This document shows, one piece after another, positions 28,654 to 37,249 of a stretch of 64,000 nt of DNA. This stretch comes from Bacteroidota bacterium (GTDB lineage Bacteria > Bacteroidota > Bacteroidia > Flavobacteriales > Flavobacteriaceae). The notes below the pieces were generated by a model. The model was not told the DNA's origin. It was given only the letters and a program-made list of their open reading frames with translations, and did not search any database. How positions within the stretch are numbered: the stretch's first letter is position 1; each line of letters starts with the position of its first letter. The DNA lies in assembly GCA_027620655.1 (NCBI GenBank), contig JAQCDS010000005.1, positions 84,027-148,026 of the forward strand. Reading direction: 5' to 3'. A program made the translations under genes and the position numbers.

Positions 28654-29694
28654 ATGAAAGTTGATTACCTCATTGTTGGCTCTGGGCTATCAGGGTTAAT
28701 GTTCTGCGAGCAACTCCGCGCAAGAGGCAAGTCTTTTGTAGTAGTTAGTAATACTTCTCAGCAAGCCTCCATTGTTGCTAGTGGGTTGTATAACCCAGTT
28801 GTGCTAAAGCGTTTTAATATGGCTTGGAATGCAGATCAGCAGCTTCCCCCAGCACTTTCTGCTTATAAAAAAATAGAGTCACTATTAGGGATTAAAGTTG
28901 ACGATCAACGGCCTATTTATCGAATTTTTAATTCCATTGAAGAGCAAAATAATTGGTTTTTGGCTTGCGATAAACCAAAGTTGCAACAGTTTTTAGTTCC
29001 AAAAATTTTGGACAATAACAACCCTAGTATTCAAGCACCTTTTGGTTGTGGTGAAGTTAAATTCACAGGGCGCGTAGATACTAAATTGCTTTTGGAAGCC
29101 TACATAAATCATTTAAAATCCAAAGATCTATTTGTTGAAGAAACTTTTGATTATTCTTTATTGGAATTAAATCATGAAGTAAACTATAAAAAAATTACAG
29201 CCAAGAACCTCATTTTCACCGAAGGTTTCGGATTGAGGAATAACCCATTTTTTAACACATTGCCTTTGGAAGGGACAAAGGGTGAACTCTTGGTTGTACA
29301 TGCGCCAGATTTAAAATGTGATGTAATTTTGAAAGCGGCCGTATTTATAATACCTATTGGTAACGACAATTATCTTGTAGGCTCTACTTATGCTTGGAAC
29401 GATTACAGCAATACCCCCACAGAAAGTGCCAAAAATGAACTTTTAGAAAAACTAAAAAAACTGATTTTATGCCCTTTTAAAGTTGTGCAACAACGTGCTG
29501 GAATTCGACCAACGGTTGCGGATCGCCGCCCTTTAGTAGGACAACACGAAACATACAAAAATTTATATGTGATGAACGGTCTAGGGAGTCGGGGTGTTCT
29601 TATAGCGCCAATTATTGCTAAAGATTTAATCGCTCATATTGAAGACGATATTACACTTCCAAAAGAAATTGATATCAATAGATTTAAGTCTTAG
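28654..29694 (+). CDS. FAD-dependent oxidoreductase (DAO family)
   Basis: A 346-residue flavoprotein. The dinucleotide-binding motif VGSGLSGLMFCEQL is at residues 7-20, and the DAO-type C-terminal signature GIRPTVADRRPLVG and NGLGSRGVLIAP (about 283-318) matches the glycine oxidase / D-amino-acid oxidase superfamily. The substrate cannot be told from the sequence. It follows the MORN/protease gene by 9 bases and overlaps the convergent DUF983 gene by 11 bases. Confidence 0.85.
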   Translation: MKVDYLIVGSGLSGLMFCEQLRARGKSFVVVSNTSQQASIVASGLYNPVVLKRFNMAWNADQQLPPALSAYKKIESLLGIKVDDQRPIYRIFNSIEEQNNWFLACDKPKLQQFLVPKILDNNNPSIQAPFGCGEVKFTGRVDTKLLLEAYINHLKSKDLFVEETFDYSLLELNHEVNYKKITAKNLIFTEGFGLRNNPFFNTLPLEGTKGELLVVHAPDLKCDVILKAAVFIIPIGNDNYLVGSTYAWNDYSNTPTESAKNELLEKLKKLILCPFKVVQQRAGIRPTVADRRPLVGQHETYKNLYVMNGLGSRGVLIAPIIAKDLIAHIEDDITLPKEIDINRFKS

Positions 29695-30076
29695 ACTTGT
29701 TGGCTAAATTAGGATCGTAGCTCATAAAAATATTAATCCAAATATTTCTCGATAACCGCATAATAACGGGCATAAAACAAACTAATGTTCCAACAATGCA
29801 AATAAATGAAACTATAAGACTACTCCCAAAAAAGAGGTTAGAAATAATAAATGCCGCAACCGCAAACGCAATTCCTACTGCGTAGCTTACGTACATAGAG
29901 CCATAAAAAAATGAAGGTTCAATTTTATATTTTGTTCCGCAGTGCCTGCAGCGGCCATGCATTTTTAATGTATCGGAAATGTGGTAGGGGTTTCTGTTTT
30001 GATACATCGATTCTCGATGACATTTAGGGCAATTTCCAAATAAAATGGAGTAGAGCTTATTTCCTTTTTTTAACAT
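29684..30076 (-). CDS. DUF983 membrane protein
   Basis: I use the ATG at 30076 (130 residues). A longer ORF to 30106 starts with residues that look untypical. The N-terminal zinc-ribbon-like part has CPKCH and CRHCG, followed by two membrane spans (about 50-100), which is the DUF983 layout. Function unknown. Its 3' end overlaps the convergent FAD oxidoreductase gene by 11 bases, and it is divergent from the ABC-F gene. Confidence 0.88.
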   Translation of the reverse strand: MLKKGNKLYSILFGNCPKCHRESMYQNRNPYHISDTLKMHGRCRHCGTKYKIEPSFFYGSMYVSYAVGIAFAVAAFIISNLFFGSSLIVSFICIVGTLVCFMPVIMRLSRNIWINIFMSYDPNLANKSKT

Positions 30077-30087
30077 GGTAATTTGGT

Positions 30088-30095
30088 TATTTTTG
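30088..30095 (+). promoter_or_regulatory. Candidate ABC-F gene promoter -7 element
   Basis: TATTTTTG matches TAnnTTTG and lies 52 bases before the ATG at 30148, in the gap shared with the divergent DUF983 gene. No clear -33 element is seen. Confidence 0.35.
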
Positions 30096-30147
30096 CAGTG
30101 CTTCAAAATTACAAAAATGTAACCAAATGGAAGCTAAAACCTAAAAA

Positions 30148-32061
30148 ATGCTAAACGTCCATCAACTTACCATTTCTTTTCAAGGCGAAGACCTTTTTGA
30201 AAACATATCATTTCGATTGCAATCGGGACATCGTGTGGGTTTGATTGGGAAGAATGGTGCTGGAAAATCCACTCTCCTCAAAATTATTTCTGGTGAACTT
30301 GAGCATAATTCTGGTCAAATTAGTTTTGAGAAAAAGGATTTAAAAATCGGATTTTTAAAACAGGATATTGATTTCGTGTATGGGCGCACTATTTTGGAAG
30401 AGTCTTACGAAGCCTTTTCAGAACTTAAAGCCCTTGAACTACAGTTAGAGAACATCAACACACATTTAGCTGAGCGCAGCGATTATGAAAGTCAAAGTTA
30501 CAACGACCTTATGGTGGATTTGAACGAGGTACAACAACAATACGAAATATTAGGGGGCTATAACTATCAAGGCGAAACAGAGAAAATTTTAATTGGTTTA
30601 GGCTTTAAAAGAGAAGACTTTGACAAGCTTACGGATACATTTTCTGGAGGTTGGCGTATGCGTATCGAGTTGGCTAAACTTTTGCTTCAGCAAAATGATA
30701 TTTTACTTTTGGATGAGCCCACAAACCATTTGGATATTGAATCAATCATGTGGTTAGAGCAATTTTTAAAAAATTATTCTGGTGCTGTAGTGATTGTTTC
30801 GCACGATAAAATGTTTTTGGATAATGTGACGAATCGCACTATTGAAATTGTTTTAGGTCAAATTTACGATATGCCTAAACCATATTCTCAATATCTAAAA
30901 CTCCGTGACGAACAAAAAGCATTGCAAATTGCGGCACAAAAAAATCAACAAAAACAAATAGAACAAACCGAAAAACTTATTGAAAAGTTTAGAGCCAAAG
31001 CTTCCAAAGCAACTATGGCGCAATCACTCATTAAGAAATTAGATAAAATAGAACGTATCCGTGTAGATGAGGACGACAATAGCGTGATGAGTGTCCGTTT
31101 TCCAATCTCAATACAGCCTGGCAAAGTTGTTTTGGAAGCCCATAATGTGTCAAAGTCTTATGGTGATTTAGACGTTTTAAAAAATGTTGATTTAATGGTT
31201 GAAAGAGGGCAGAAAGTTGCTTTTGTAGGTCAGAACGGACAAGGAAAATCTACGCTGGCCAAAATTTTAGTTGGAGAACTTTCTGCAGAAGGCAATGTTA
31301 AGCTAGGGCATAATGTACAAGTGGGCTATTTTGCACAAAATCAGGCTGAATATTTGGATGGAAAGAAGACGGTTTTGGATACGATGATTGATGAAGCCAA
31401 TGAATCATACCGTTCCAAAGTACGTGACATTTTAGGGGCATTTTTATTTTGTGGAGAGGCCGTAGAAAAGTATGTAAGTGTATTGTCTGGAGGGGAGCGC
31501 AACAGATTAGCTTTAGCAAAATTATTACTAAAACCACTCAATGTTTTGGTAATGGACGAGCCTACAAACCACTTAGACATTCAATCTAAGAATGTATTAA
31601 AATCTGCTTTACAAAATTTTGAAGGCACATTACTTCTGGTGTCACATGATCGCGAGTTTTTGCAAGGATTGAATGATGTTGTTTACGAATTTAAGGATCA
31701 AAAGATAAAACCCTATTTGGGCGATATTGACTTTTATTTAGAACAGCGGCAGCTAGAAAATTTACGCGAAGCTGAACGCAAAACAATTGTAAAAATAGAA
31801 TCTAAAATAAGCAGTAATAAGCAGTCCTATGAAGCTCAAAAACAATTAAAATCATTGAATAATCGCTTGAGCAAAGTAGAGTCTTCCATTTCTTCTTTAG
31901 AAAAAGAGATTAAAGCCATTGATTTGGAACTCGAAATCAACTATGATAAAACTGTTGCAGACCCCAATTTTTTTGATGCCTATCAAGCAAAAAAAACAAA
32001 ATTAGAGGAACTTATGAGCCAATGGGAGACGCTTACTGAGTCAATAGAACAATACAATTAA
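30148..32061 (+). CDS. ABC-F family ATP-binding protein
   Basis: A 637-residue protein with two ABC ATPase domains and no membrane part. Domain 1 has Walker A GKNGAGKST (about 33-41), signature FSGGW and Walker B LLLLDEPTNHLD. Domain 2 has GQNGQGKST (about 361), signature LSGGERNRLAL and VLVMDEPTNHLD. A charged helical C-terminal coil (about 540-637) follows, as in Uup/YdiF-like members. ABC-F proteins act on the ribosome, in translation control or antibiotic protection. The subgroup (Uup- or EttA-like) is not decided here. The CPXCG gene overlaps its last base. Confidence 0.93.
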   Translation: MLNVHQLTISFQGEDLFENISFRLQSGHRVGLIGKNGAGKSTLLKIISGELEHNSGQISFEKKDLKIGFLKQDIDFVYGRTILEESYEAFSELKALELQLENINTHLAERSDYESQSYNDLMVDLNEVQQQYEILGGYNYQGETEKILIGLGFKREDFDKLTDTFSGGWRMRIELAKLLLQQNDILLLDEPTNHLDIESIMWLEQFLKNYSGAVVIVSHDKMFLDNVTNRTIEIVLGQIYDMPKPYSQYLKLRDEQKALQIAAQKNQQKQIEQTEKLIEKFRAKASKATMAQSLIKKLDKIERIRVDEDDNSVMSVRFPISIQPGKVVLEAHNVSKSYGDLDVLKNVDLMVERGQKVAFVGQNGQGKSTLAKILVGELSAEGNVKLGHNVQVGYFAQNQAEYLDGKKTVLDTMIDEANESYRSKVRDILGAFLFCGEAVEKYVSVLSGGERNRLALAKLLLKPLNVLVMDEPTNHLDIQSKNVLKSALQNFEGTLLLVSHDREFLQGLNDVVYEFKDQKIKPYLGDIDFYLEQRQLENLREAERKTIVKIESKISSNKQSYEAQKQLKSLNNRLSKVESSISSLEKEIKAIDLELEINYDKTVADPNFFDAYQAKKTKLEELMSQWETLTESIEQYN

Positions 32062-32243
32062 TGGAAGAGCATTTTTATCAGTGTCCACATTGTTGGGAAC
32101 AGGTTTCAGTTTTGGTAGATGTGTCACAATCTTCTCAAACGTATATTGAAGATTGTGAAGTATGTTGCAATCCTATTCAATTTTATATTCAATGTTCAGG
32201 TCAAGTTCTACAGACTCTAGATGCTCAAAGTATCGAGCAATAA
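32061..32243 (+). CDS. CPXCG-motif cysteine-rich protein
   Basis: A 60-residue protein with the pattern CPHC near residue 8 and CEVCC near residue 34, giving a small zinc ribbon. This is the CPXCG family found across bacteria. Function is unknown. The ATG overlaps the stop of the ABC-F gene (TAATG), which suggests coupled translation. Confidence 0.85.
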   Translation: MEEHFYQCPHCWEQVSVLVDVSQSSQTYIEDCEVCCNPIQFYIQCSGQVLQTLDAQSIEQ

Positions 32244-32287
32244 GAAGATATTTCTATAAAAGTTCTTTTTAAATAGGAAAAAGGTTG

Positions 32288-32295
32288 TATATTTG
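32288..32295 (+). promoter_or_regulatory. tRNA-fMet promoter -7 element
   Basis: TATATTTG is a perfect TAnnTTTG element, identical to the one before 16S rRNA, and ends 11 bases before the mature tRNA. The upstream -33 region has no clear TTG. Confidence 0.55.
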
Positions 32296-32306
32296 TCGTC
32301 CAATAC

Positions 32307-32379
<73 letters not shown>

Positions 32380-32385
32380 CAACTA

Positions 32386-32419
32386 AACCTTCAACCCTTT
32401 TTGAGTTGAAGGTTTTTTT
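32386..32419 (+). terminator. Intrinsic terminator after tRNA-fMet
   Basis: The arms AACCTTCAAC and GTTGAAGGTT pair perfectly around a 9-base loop and are followed by a T-run, 7 bases after the tRNA. Confidence 0.88.
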
Positions 32420-32518
32420 GTTTTCAATAATCATTAATATTTTTCTAAAAATCTGAAGTTTTAGTTTTTTTGTTTTTCATTTAAATAAATTATTATAAAT
32501 TTACTAAATACATTAATT

Positions 32519-32956
32519 ATGAAGTACTTAGCCTTAATCTTTGGGTTTGTTTCTTTGCTTTCATTTGGCCAAAATTGGGAAACTTCCTTTTCCAAAGCTA
32601 AAGATTTAGCCAGTCAACAAAACAAACCAATAGTATTAGTATTTCAAGGGTCTGATTGGTGTGCGCCTTGTATCAAGATGGATCGTGAAATTTGGAGTAC
32701 AGAAATATTTAAAACTTATGCTTCCAAGCATTACATCATGCTCAAAGCAGATTTTCCAAGGCGAAAGAATAATAAGCTTTCCGAGAGTCAAACAAAAGCC
32801 AATGCAGAACTTGCTGAAAAATATAATAATCAAGGATTTTTTCCTTTTGTTGTGATGTTAGATAAAGAAGGAAATGTTTTAGGCCAAAGAGGTTATTCAA
32901 AAATAACTCCAAGTCAATTTATAAATGATCTAAATTCTATGACTAATTTAAATTAA
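32519..32956 (+). CDS. Exported thioredoxin-fold protein
   Basis: A 145-residue protein with a signal peptide (MKYLALIFGFVSLLSFGQ) and a thioredoxin domain of the Thioredoxin_7/DUF255-like type. The redox pair is C48-A-P-C51 in GSDWCAPC, followed by MDREIW. A cis-proline segment (FFPFVVMLDKEGNVLGQRGY) is visible. It is probably a periplasmic disulfide reductase or electron donor. It is first in a five-gene unit with a Rieske-like protein, ApbE, DUF4266 and DUF3570, 2 bases before the Rieske gene, and its partner is likely in this cluster. Confidence 0.88.
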   Translation: MKYLALIFGFVSLLSFGQNWETSFSKAKDLASQQNKPIVLVFQGSDWCAPCIKMDREIWSTEIFKTYASKHYIMLKADFPRRKNNKLSESQTKANAELAEKYNNQGFFPFVVMLDKEGNVLGQRGYSKITPSQFINDLNSMTNLN

Positions 32957-32958
32957 AC

Positions 32959-33378
32959 ATGAAACGAAAAGAATTTTTAAAAACACTTGGTGGAGCTGCA
33001 GCATTTGCTGTTACCGCTTCCTGTCTTGGTGGCTGTTCTAAAAGTGATGATTCAGTTACTGAAAATCCTGTTGCTGGATTACCTTTTTCTATAGACTTAA
33101 CAGATTCCTCATCTAGCCCCCTAGCCACCAACGGGGGATATATAATTGTAAATAACACTGTTGTTGCAAGAGACCTTTCTGGAAACTACGTGGCGGCTAC
33201 TAATTTGTGTAGTCATGAGCAAAAAAGAAAAGTAATTTTTCAAAATAACGAATACTTTTGTACAGAGCATGGGGCACGCTTTAGTCTTTCTGGGAATGGG
33301 TTAAATAGCGACGCAAGTGCTGGTTTGACTATTTTTCAAACAGTCTTGGAGGGTAATATTTTAACGATTAGTGCATAG
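32959..33378 (+). CDS. Rieske-like [2Fe-2S] lipoprotein
   Basis: A 139-residue protein with a twin-basic N-terminus (MKRKEFLKTLGG) leading to a hydrophobic stretch and lipobox-like cysteines (SCLGGCSKS). The Rieske cluster ligands are present as C84-x-H86 (CSH) and C101-x2-H104 (CTEH). The spacing between the two boxes is short, as in Rieske ferredoxin-type domains. The N-terminus may be Tat or Sec/lipoprotein. It probably shuttles electrons in the periplasm together with flavinylated or thiol partners of the same operon. Confidence 0.87.
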   Translation: MKRKEFLKTLGGAAAFAVTASCLGGCSKSDDSVTENPVAGLPFSIDLTDSSSSPLATNGGYIIVNNTVVARDLSGNYVAATNLCSHEQKRKVIFQNNEYFCTEHGARFSLSGNGLNSDASAGLTIFQTVLEGNILTISA

Positions 33379-33387
33379 TATTTAAAT

Positions 33388-34368
33388 TTGAAAAAAGCAT
33401 TTTACGCTCTTTTATTACTATTTTCTTTAGCCATAAGTGCTCAGCAACCTTACAAAAAGGTTTTGAAGCTTATGGGTAGCCGCTTTGAAATCACTGTTGT
33501 TGCAAAAGATGACTCAGAAGCAAATCAGTTTATTAACTTAGCCATAAATGAAATCTCTAGGATTGAACAATTGATATCATCTTGGGATTCTAAATCTCAG
33601 ACTTCGGAAATCAATCGGAATGCTGGGTTGAGCGCTGTAAAAGTAGATACTGAACTTTTTCAACTTATCGAGCGGGCGTTACACATCTCTAAATTGACCG
33701 ATGGAGCTTTCGATATTAGTTATGCCTCTATGGATAAGGTTTGGGTTTTTGATGGAAGTATGACAGCAATGCCATCAGATGAAGAAATTTTAAAATCTGT
33801 TGAAAAAATAGGGTATAAAAACATCATTTTGGACCAAAAAAAACAAACTGTTTTTTTGAAACATAAAGGAATGAAAATAGGTTTTGGTGCTATTGGAAAA
33901 GGTTATGCTGCGGACAAAGCAAAGGCGTTATTAATATCCAATGGGGTAGCATCAGGAATCATTAATGCCTCAGGCGATTTAAATGCATGGGGAAAACAAC
34001 CTGACGGATCCCCCTGGAAAGTTGCCATAACTAATCCCCTGGATCAAAATAAGATTTTTGCTATGTTACCCATAAAAAATGGAGCAGTTGTAACCTCTGG
34101 TAATTATGAAAAAAGAGTATTGCTTAACGGCAAACAATATTCCCACATTATTGACCCCAGAACAGGGTATCCTTCTACTGGAATAGTTAGTGTAACCATT
34201 TTTGCGCCTAAAGCAGAGGTGGCAGATGCTCTTGCAACTTCAGTGTTTGTAATGGGTAAATCTACAGGTTTGGATAGAATTAATCAATTACCCAACATAG
34301 AATGCATTATTATTGATGATGATGGAGTAATTTTTAAATCTCAAAATATAGAAATCACAACACAATGA
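33388..34368 (+). CDS. apbE: ApbE, FAD:protein FMN transferase
   Basis: A 326-residue exported enzyme that attaches FMN covalently to Ser/Thr of target proteins, using FAD. The start is TTG at 33388, chosen because it gives a proper signal peptide (MKKAFYALLLLFSLAISAQ) 9 bases after the Rieske gene. Conserved ApbE regions include MGSRFEITV (about 29-37), FGAIGKGYAADKA (about 170-182), INASGDLNAWG and HIIDPRTGYPS with the later ADALATSVFVMG. The lipobox seen in many ApbE proteins is absent. It overlaps the DUF4266 gene by 4 bases. The flavinylated target is probably encoded nearby. Confidence 0.93.
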   Translation: MKKAFYALLLLFSLAISAQQPYKKVLKLMGSRFEITVVAKDDSEANQFINLAINEISRIEQLISSWDSKSQTSEINRNAGLSAVKVDTELFQLIERALHISKLTDGAFDISYASMDKVWVFDGSMTAMPSDEEILKSVEKIGYKNIILDQKKQTVFLKHKGMKIGFGAIGKGYAADKAKALLISNGVASGIINASGDLNAWGKQPDGSPWKVAITNPLDQNKIFAMLPIKNGAVVTSGNYEKRVLLNGKQYSHIIDPRTGYPSTGIVSVTIFAPKAEVADALATSVFVMGKSTGLDRINQLPNIECIIIDDDGVIFKSQNIEITTQ

Positions 34369-34580
34369 AAAAAAACAACATTTTAATTGCATCTGTATTG
34401 GCTTTTTCACTGAACAGTTGCGTTGTCGTCAAAGAATATGAAAAAGTAAATATCAATGATCCAGATATGGTACTTTCTGAAAAAAAATGTGATCGGAATT
34501 TGATTACAGCCCATTCTTACCGCGAAGCTGCTGTTGGAGCCAATGGTGGTAAAACAGGCGGAGGTTGTGGGTGCAATTAA
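34365..34580 (+). CDS. DUF4266 small lipoprotein
   Basis: A 71-residue lipoprotein (lipobox LNSCVV, Cys19) ending in a glycine- and cysteine-rich tail (GGKTGGGCGCN). The core YEKVNINDPDMVLSEKKCD fits DUF4266. Function is unknown, but the family is repeatedly encoded with ApbE and DUF3570, as here. The C-terminal GCGC could bind a metal or form a disulfide. It overlaps apbE by 4 bases. Confidence 0.85.
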   Translation: MKKNNILIASVLAFSLNSCVVVKEYEKVNINDPDMVLSEKKCDRNLITAHSYREAAVGANGGKTGGGCGCN

Positions 34581-34652
34581 AATCAATTGCATCTGTTGTA
34601 ATTTAAATATATTATAACATAAAAGTTTAACTAATTAAGACTAAAAAATAAA

Positions 34653-35969
34653 TTGAAACAGATTTTAACATATGTATTTACCCTAGTATGCATTAGCGTA
34701 AATGCACAAATTCAGAAAGATACGATTCAGACCTACAAAAAGCGAGTGTTAGAAACTGTAGAAGTGGATTTTTTAAGCAGCTACTACACTCAAGAAGGAG
34801 ATAATGCTTCTGTAAGTGGAGGTATTGGCACAGAGGCACTCACGGATGCGACAGGAACAATTATTGTTGCAATTCCACTGAATGACGATGATATTTTAAC
34901 TATCGATGCAGGAGTTTCTGCTTACAGTTCTGCATCTTCAAGTAATGTAGGCCCTTTCGATGGCCAACAAGCTGCCGATCCTTTTGTGGCAAGCTCTGGT
35001 GCATCAAGTTCAGACGTATGGTCTAGTGTTTCAGTTGGGTTTGCTCACAGCTCAGATGATAGAAACAAGTTGTGGTCTGTCAATACTTCATTTGCTTCAG
35101 AATACGATTATTTTTCAGTGGGTTTTGGTGGAAGTTACACAAGATTGTTTAATGAAAAAAACACAGAACTTAGTTTAAATGTATCGGTATTTTTGGATAC
35201 TTGGACAGCCATTTATCCTACAGAGTTACGTCCATTTTATGGAGGGAACGGGATTAATAATACTTTATTTGTAAACAATGCTGTTACAGGAAATGCCAAT
35301 TATAATCCACAATTTACGCCATTTAACAATGTGCAAAGAAATTCTTATGCATTTGGAATAAACCTTTCTCAAATATTACACAAAAACATACAAGGGTCTC
35401 TTTCTCTTGATCTGGTGCGTCAGGATGGTTTGCTTTCTACACCATTCCAAAGAGTGTATTTTAAAGATATTGCAGACTCGTTTATTGAAAACTTTCATTT
35501 AGCCGATGCTATTGAGCAACTACCAAACGAACGTTTTAAAGTAGCTATTGGAGGTCGCTTGAATTGGTATATAAACCAAAACATTACAGTAAGAACATTT
35601 TATCGATATTATTTTGACGATTGGGGAATTAATTCTAATACTGTTTCAATTGAACTCCCTTTAAAATTAAGTGATAAGTTTACTTTCTATCCTTCTTTTA
35701 GATTTTATAACCAATCATCAGCCGATTATTTTAGCCCTTACAATGAAGCTTTATCTACGGATGACTACTACACCTCAGATTATGATTTATCAAATTATTC
35801 TGCAAATCAAATTGGATTTGGTTGCTCTTATACTGATATTTTTACAAAAGCTCATTTGTGGAAGTTCGGCCTTAAAGCAATTGACCTTAAATTTTATAAA
35901 TACGACAGAAACACTACATTTGGTTTTAACATCATCACAGCGGGAGTTAAATTTGTTATGGACAACTAA
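34653..35969 (+). CDS. DUF3570 beta-barrel-like outer-membrane protein
   Basis: A 438-residue exported protein with a signal peptide (MKQILTYVFTLVCISVNAQ) starting at a TTG codon (34653). The rest is rich in alternating aromatic beta strands and fits DUF3570, which is predicted to be an outer-membrane barrel. Around residues 90-120 are Ser/Gly/Ala-rich loops including S115-G-A-S118, which loosely resembles ApbE flavinylation motifs. It closes the thioredoxin-Rieske-ApbE-DUF4266 unit after a 72-base gap. Confidence 0.85.
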   Translation: MKQILTYVFTLVCISVNAQIQKDTIQTYKKRVLETVEVDFLSSYYTQEGDNASVSGGIGTEALTDATGTIIVAIPLNDDDILTIDAGVSAYSSASSSNVGPFDGQQAADPFVASSGASSSDVWSSVSVGFAHSSDDRNKLWSVNTSFASEYDYFSVGFGGSYTRLFNEKNTELSLNVSVFLDTWTAIYPTELRPFYGGNGINNTLFVNNAVTGNANYNPQFTPFNNVQRNSYAFGINLSQILHKNIQGSLSLDLVRQDGLLSTPFQRVYFKDIADSFIENFHLADAIEQLPNERFKVAIGGRLNWYINQNITVRTFYRYYFDDWGINSNTVSIELPLKLSDKFTFYPSFRFYNQSSADYFSPYNEALSTDDYYTSDYDLSNYSANQIGFGCSYTDIFTKAHLWKFGLKAIDLKFYKYDRNTTFGFNIITAGVKFVMDN

Positions 35970-36012
35970 ATCCAAAAACTTATAGTCATTGCCGTTTTAA
36001 TTATTTTAGAAT

Positions 36013-36282
36013 ATGTCAAAAAAACTTTTTTATCCTCTTTTTTTGTTATTAATCCCTTTAATAGGGATGACTGTCTCTGACGAAATTAACTGGAGTCCGT
36101 TTGATTTTATTGTAATGGGTTTTCTGCTAATTTTACTTAGTATTGGAATTAATTTTGTTAGAAATCGTTTTAAGGGTTTAAAAGACCGAGTTCTATATAT
36201 TGGAATATTAGTTATAATATTTATGCTCATATGGGCAGAGTTGGCAGTAGGTATTTTTGGGACTCCCTTTGCAGGAAGTTAA
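36013..36282 (+). CDS. Small three-span membrane protein, unknown
   Basis: An 89-residue hydrophobic protein with segments at about 5-20, 31-50 and 61-82, separated by a basic loop (RNRFKGLKDR). I do not recognise the family. The gene stands alone, 43 bases after DUF3570 in the same direction. Confidence 0.65.
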   Translation: MSKKLFYPLFLLLIPLIGMTVSDEINWSPFDFIVMGFLLILLSIGINFVRNRFKGLKDRVLYIGILVIIFMLIWAELAVGIFGTPFAGS

Positions 36283-36410
36283 GACAACAATTGCTTCAGT
36301 TGCGCTATATTCTTACTCATATGGGTAAGGAAAATCAAAATCATATTAATTTAAGTTTTTACAATTAAATTAAAACTAAAATATTAATTTTAAAATGCAA
36401 TTGATTTTGT

Positions 36411-36418
36411 TATATTTG
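36411..36418 (+). promoter_or_regulatory. -7 promoter element of the 36448 gene
   Basis: TATATTTG, the same octamer as at the tRNA and rRNA promoters, ends 29 bases before the ATG at 36448. No TTG is found at the usual distance. Confidence 0.5.
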
Positions 36419-36447
36419 AAATTATTAACCAAATATTTTTAAATAAA

Positions 36448-37194
36448 ATGAAAAAACTAATTTTTTTATTATTTGTGTTTGCAGGAGCAAACCTATCGGC
36501 TCAAGTCGCAAAATCACGTTATATTAAAGTTGATGAAGACAAAGGTGAACTGGTATACGAAGCCATTAAAGCAAAAACTCAGAAGTATAACCAATCTGCA
36601 GAAAAAGGAGCACATTATACATTCTATATTGAAACCGGTCCTCGAGCAGGACAATTATTTAGAGCTCGTATAGAACAAGATATGGCAGGATTTGATGTCG
36701 ATGGCGATCCAGAAGAATACCAAATGTGGAACGAAACTGTAGCACCTCATGTTACAAACGATTTATTTCAAGTATGGTACTACAACAAAAATGTTTCACA
36801 TGAAATTACAGACCTTTGCAAAAAACCATTACGCCAAGTTTTATTGTATACCATAGACCCTGCAAAAGCCGATGATTTTTGGACCTTCCGTAAGCGTGTC
36901 TATGATGCTATTGTAAAGTCCGACGCTCAAATCGATATGGGTGTGTGGACTGTTTTTGCTGGAAATCGTGGTTTGAATGTCTTAGTAGGATTTGCTCACG
37001 AAAACCATGCTGAAATGGAATTAGACGGTTCAGAAGAATGGTCTAAAGTGGTTGAAGCTTATAATGAAACACACGGTGAAGGACAATTCAAAGCAGACAA
37101 TGCAAAACTAAGAGAAAGCATGTCTGAATGGGGCAACAGTACGCAGCTTTGGACATTTTTACCAGAGTTAAGTTCGCCTTGTGTGACACCTTAA
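36448..37194 (+). CDS. Exported protein of unknown function
   Basis: A 248-residue protein with a signal peptide (MKKLIFLLFVFAGANLSAQ). The mature part is acidic and mixed alpha/beta, with paired aromatic segments (HYTFYIETGPRAGQLFRARIEQDM and GVWTVFAGNRGLNVLVGFAHENHAEME) that could be two ferredoxin-like halves. I do not recognise the family and see no catalytic motif. It is a single-gene unit with a good -7 element before it and a strong terminator 22 bases after the stop, just upstream of the glucan locus. Confidence 0.75.
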   Translation: MKKLIFLLFVFAGANLSAQVAKSRYIKVDEDKGELVYEAIKAKTQKYNQSAEKGAHYTFYIETGPRAGQLFRARIEQDMAGFDVDGDPEEYQMWNETVAPHVTNDLFQVWYYNKNVSHEITDLCKKPLRQVLLYTIDPAKADDFWTFRKRVYDAIVKSDAQIDMGVWTVFAGNRGLNVLVGFAHENHAEMELDGSEEWSKVVEAYNETHGEGQFKADNAKLRESMSEWGNSTQLWTFLPELSSPCVTP

Positions 37195-37216
37195 ATTCTT
37201 ACAACAATGATTTTAT

Positions 37217-37249
37217 ACAGCCCGAAGCATTGCTTCGGGCTGTTTTTTT
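37217..37249 (+). terminator. Intrinsic terminator after the 36448 gene
   Basis: The 12-base arms ACAGCCCGAAGC and GCTTCGGGCTGT pair perfectly with a 3-base loop, and a T-run follows. This is the strongest hairpin in the region and insulates the glucan locus from upstream transcription. Confidence 0.9.

Noticed and set aside
29684..29694. 11-base overlap of the convergent FAD oxidoreductase and DUF983 genes
   Set aside because: Both ends are set by clear stop codons and both proteins look complete, so this is simply a compact gene arrangement.
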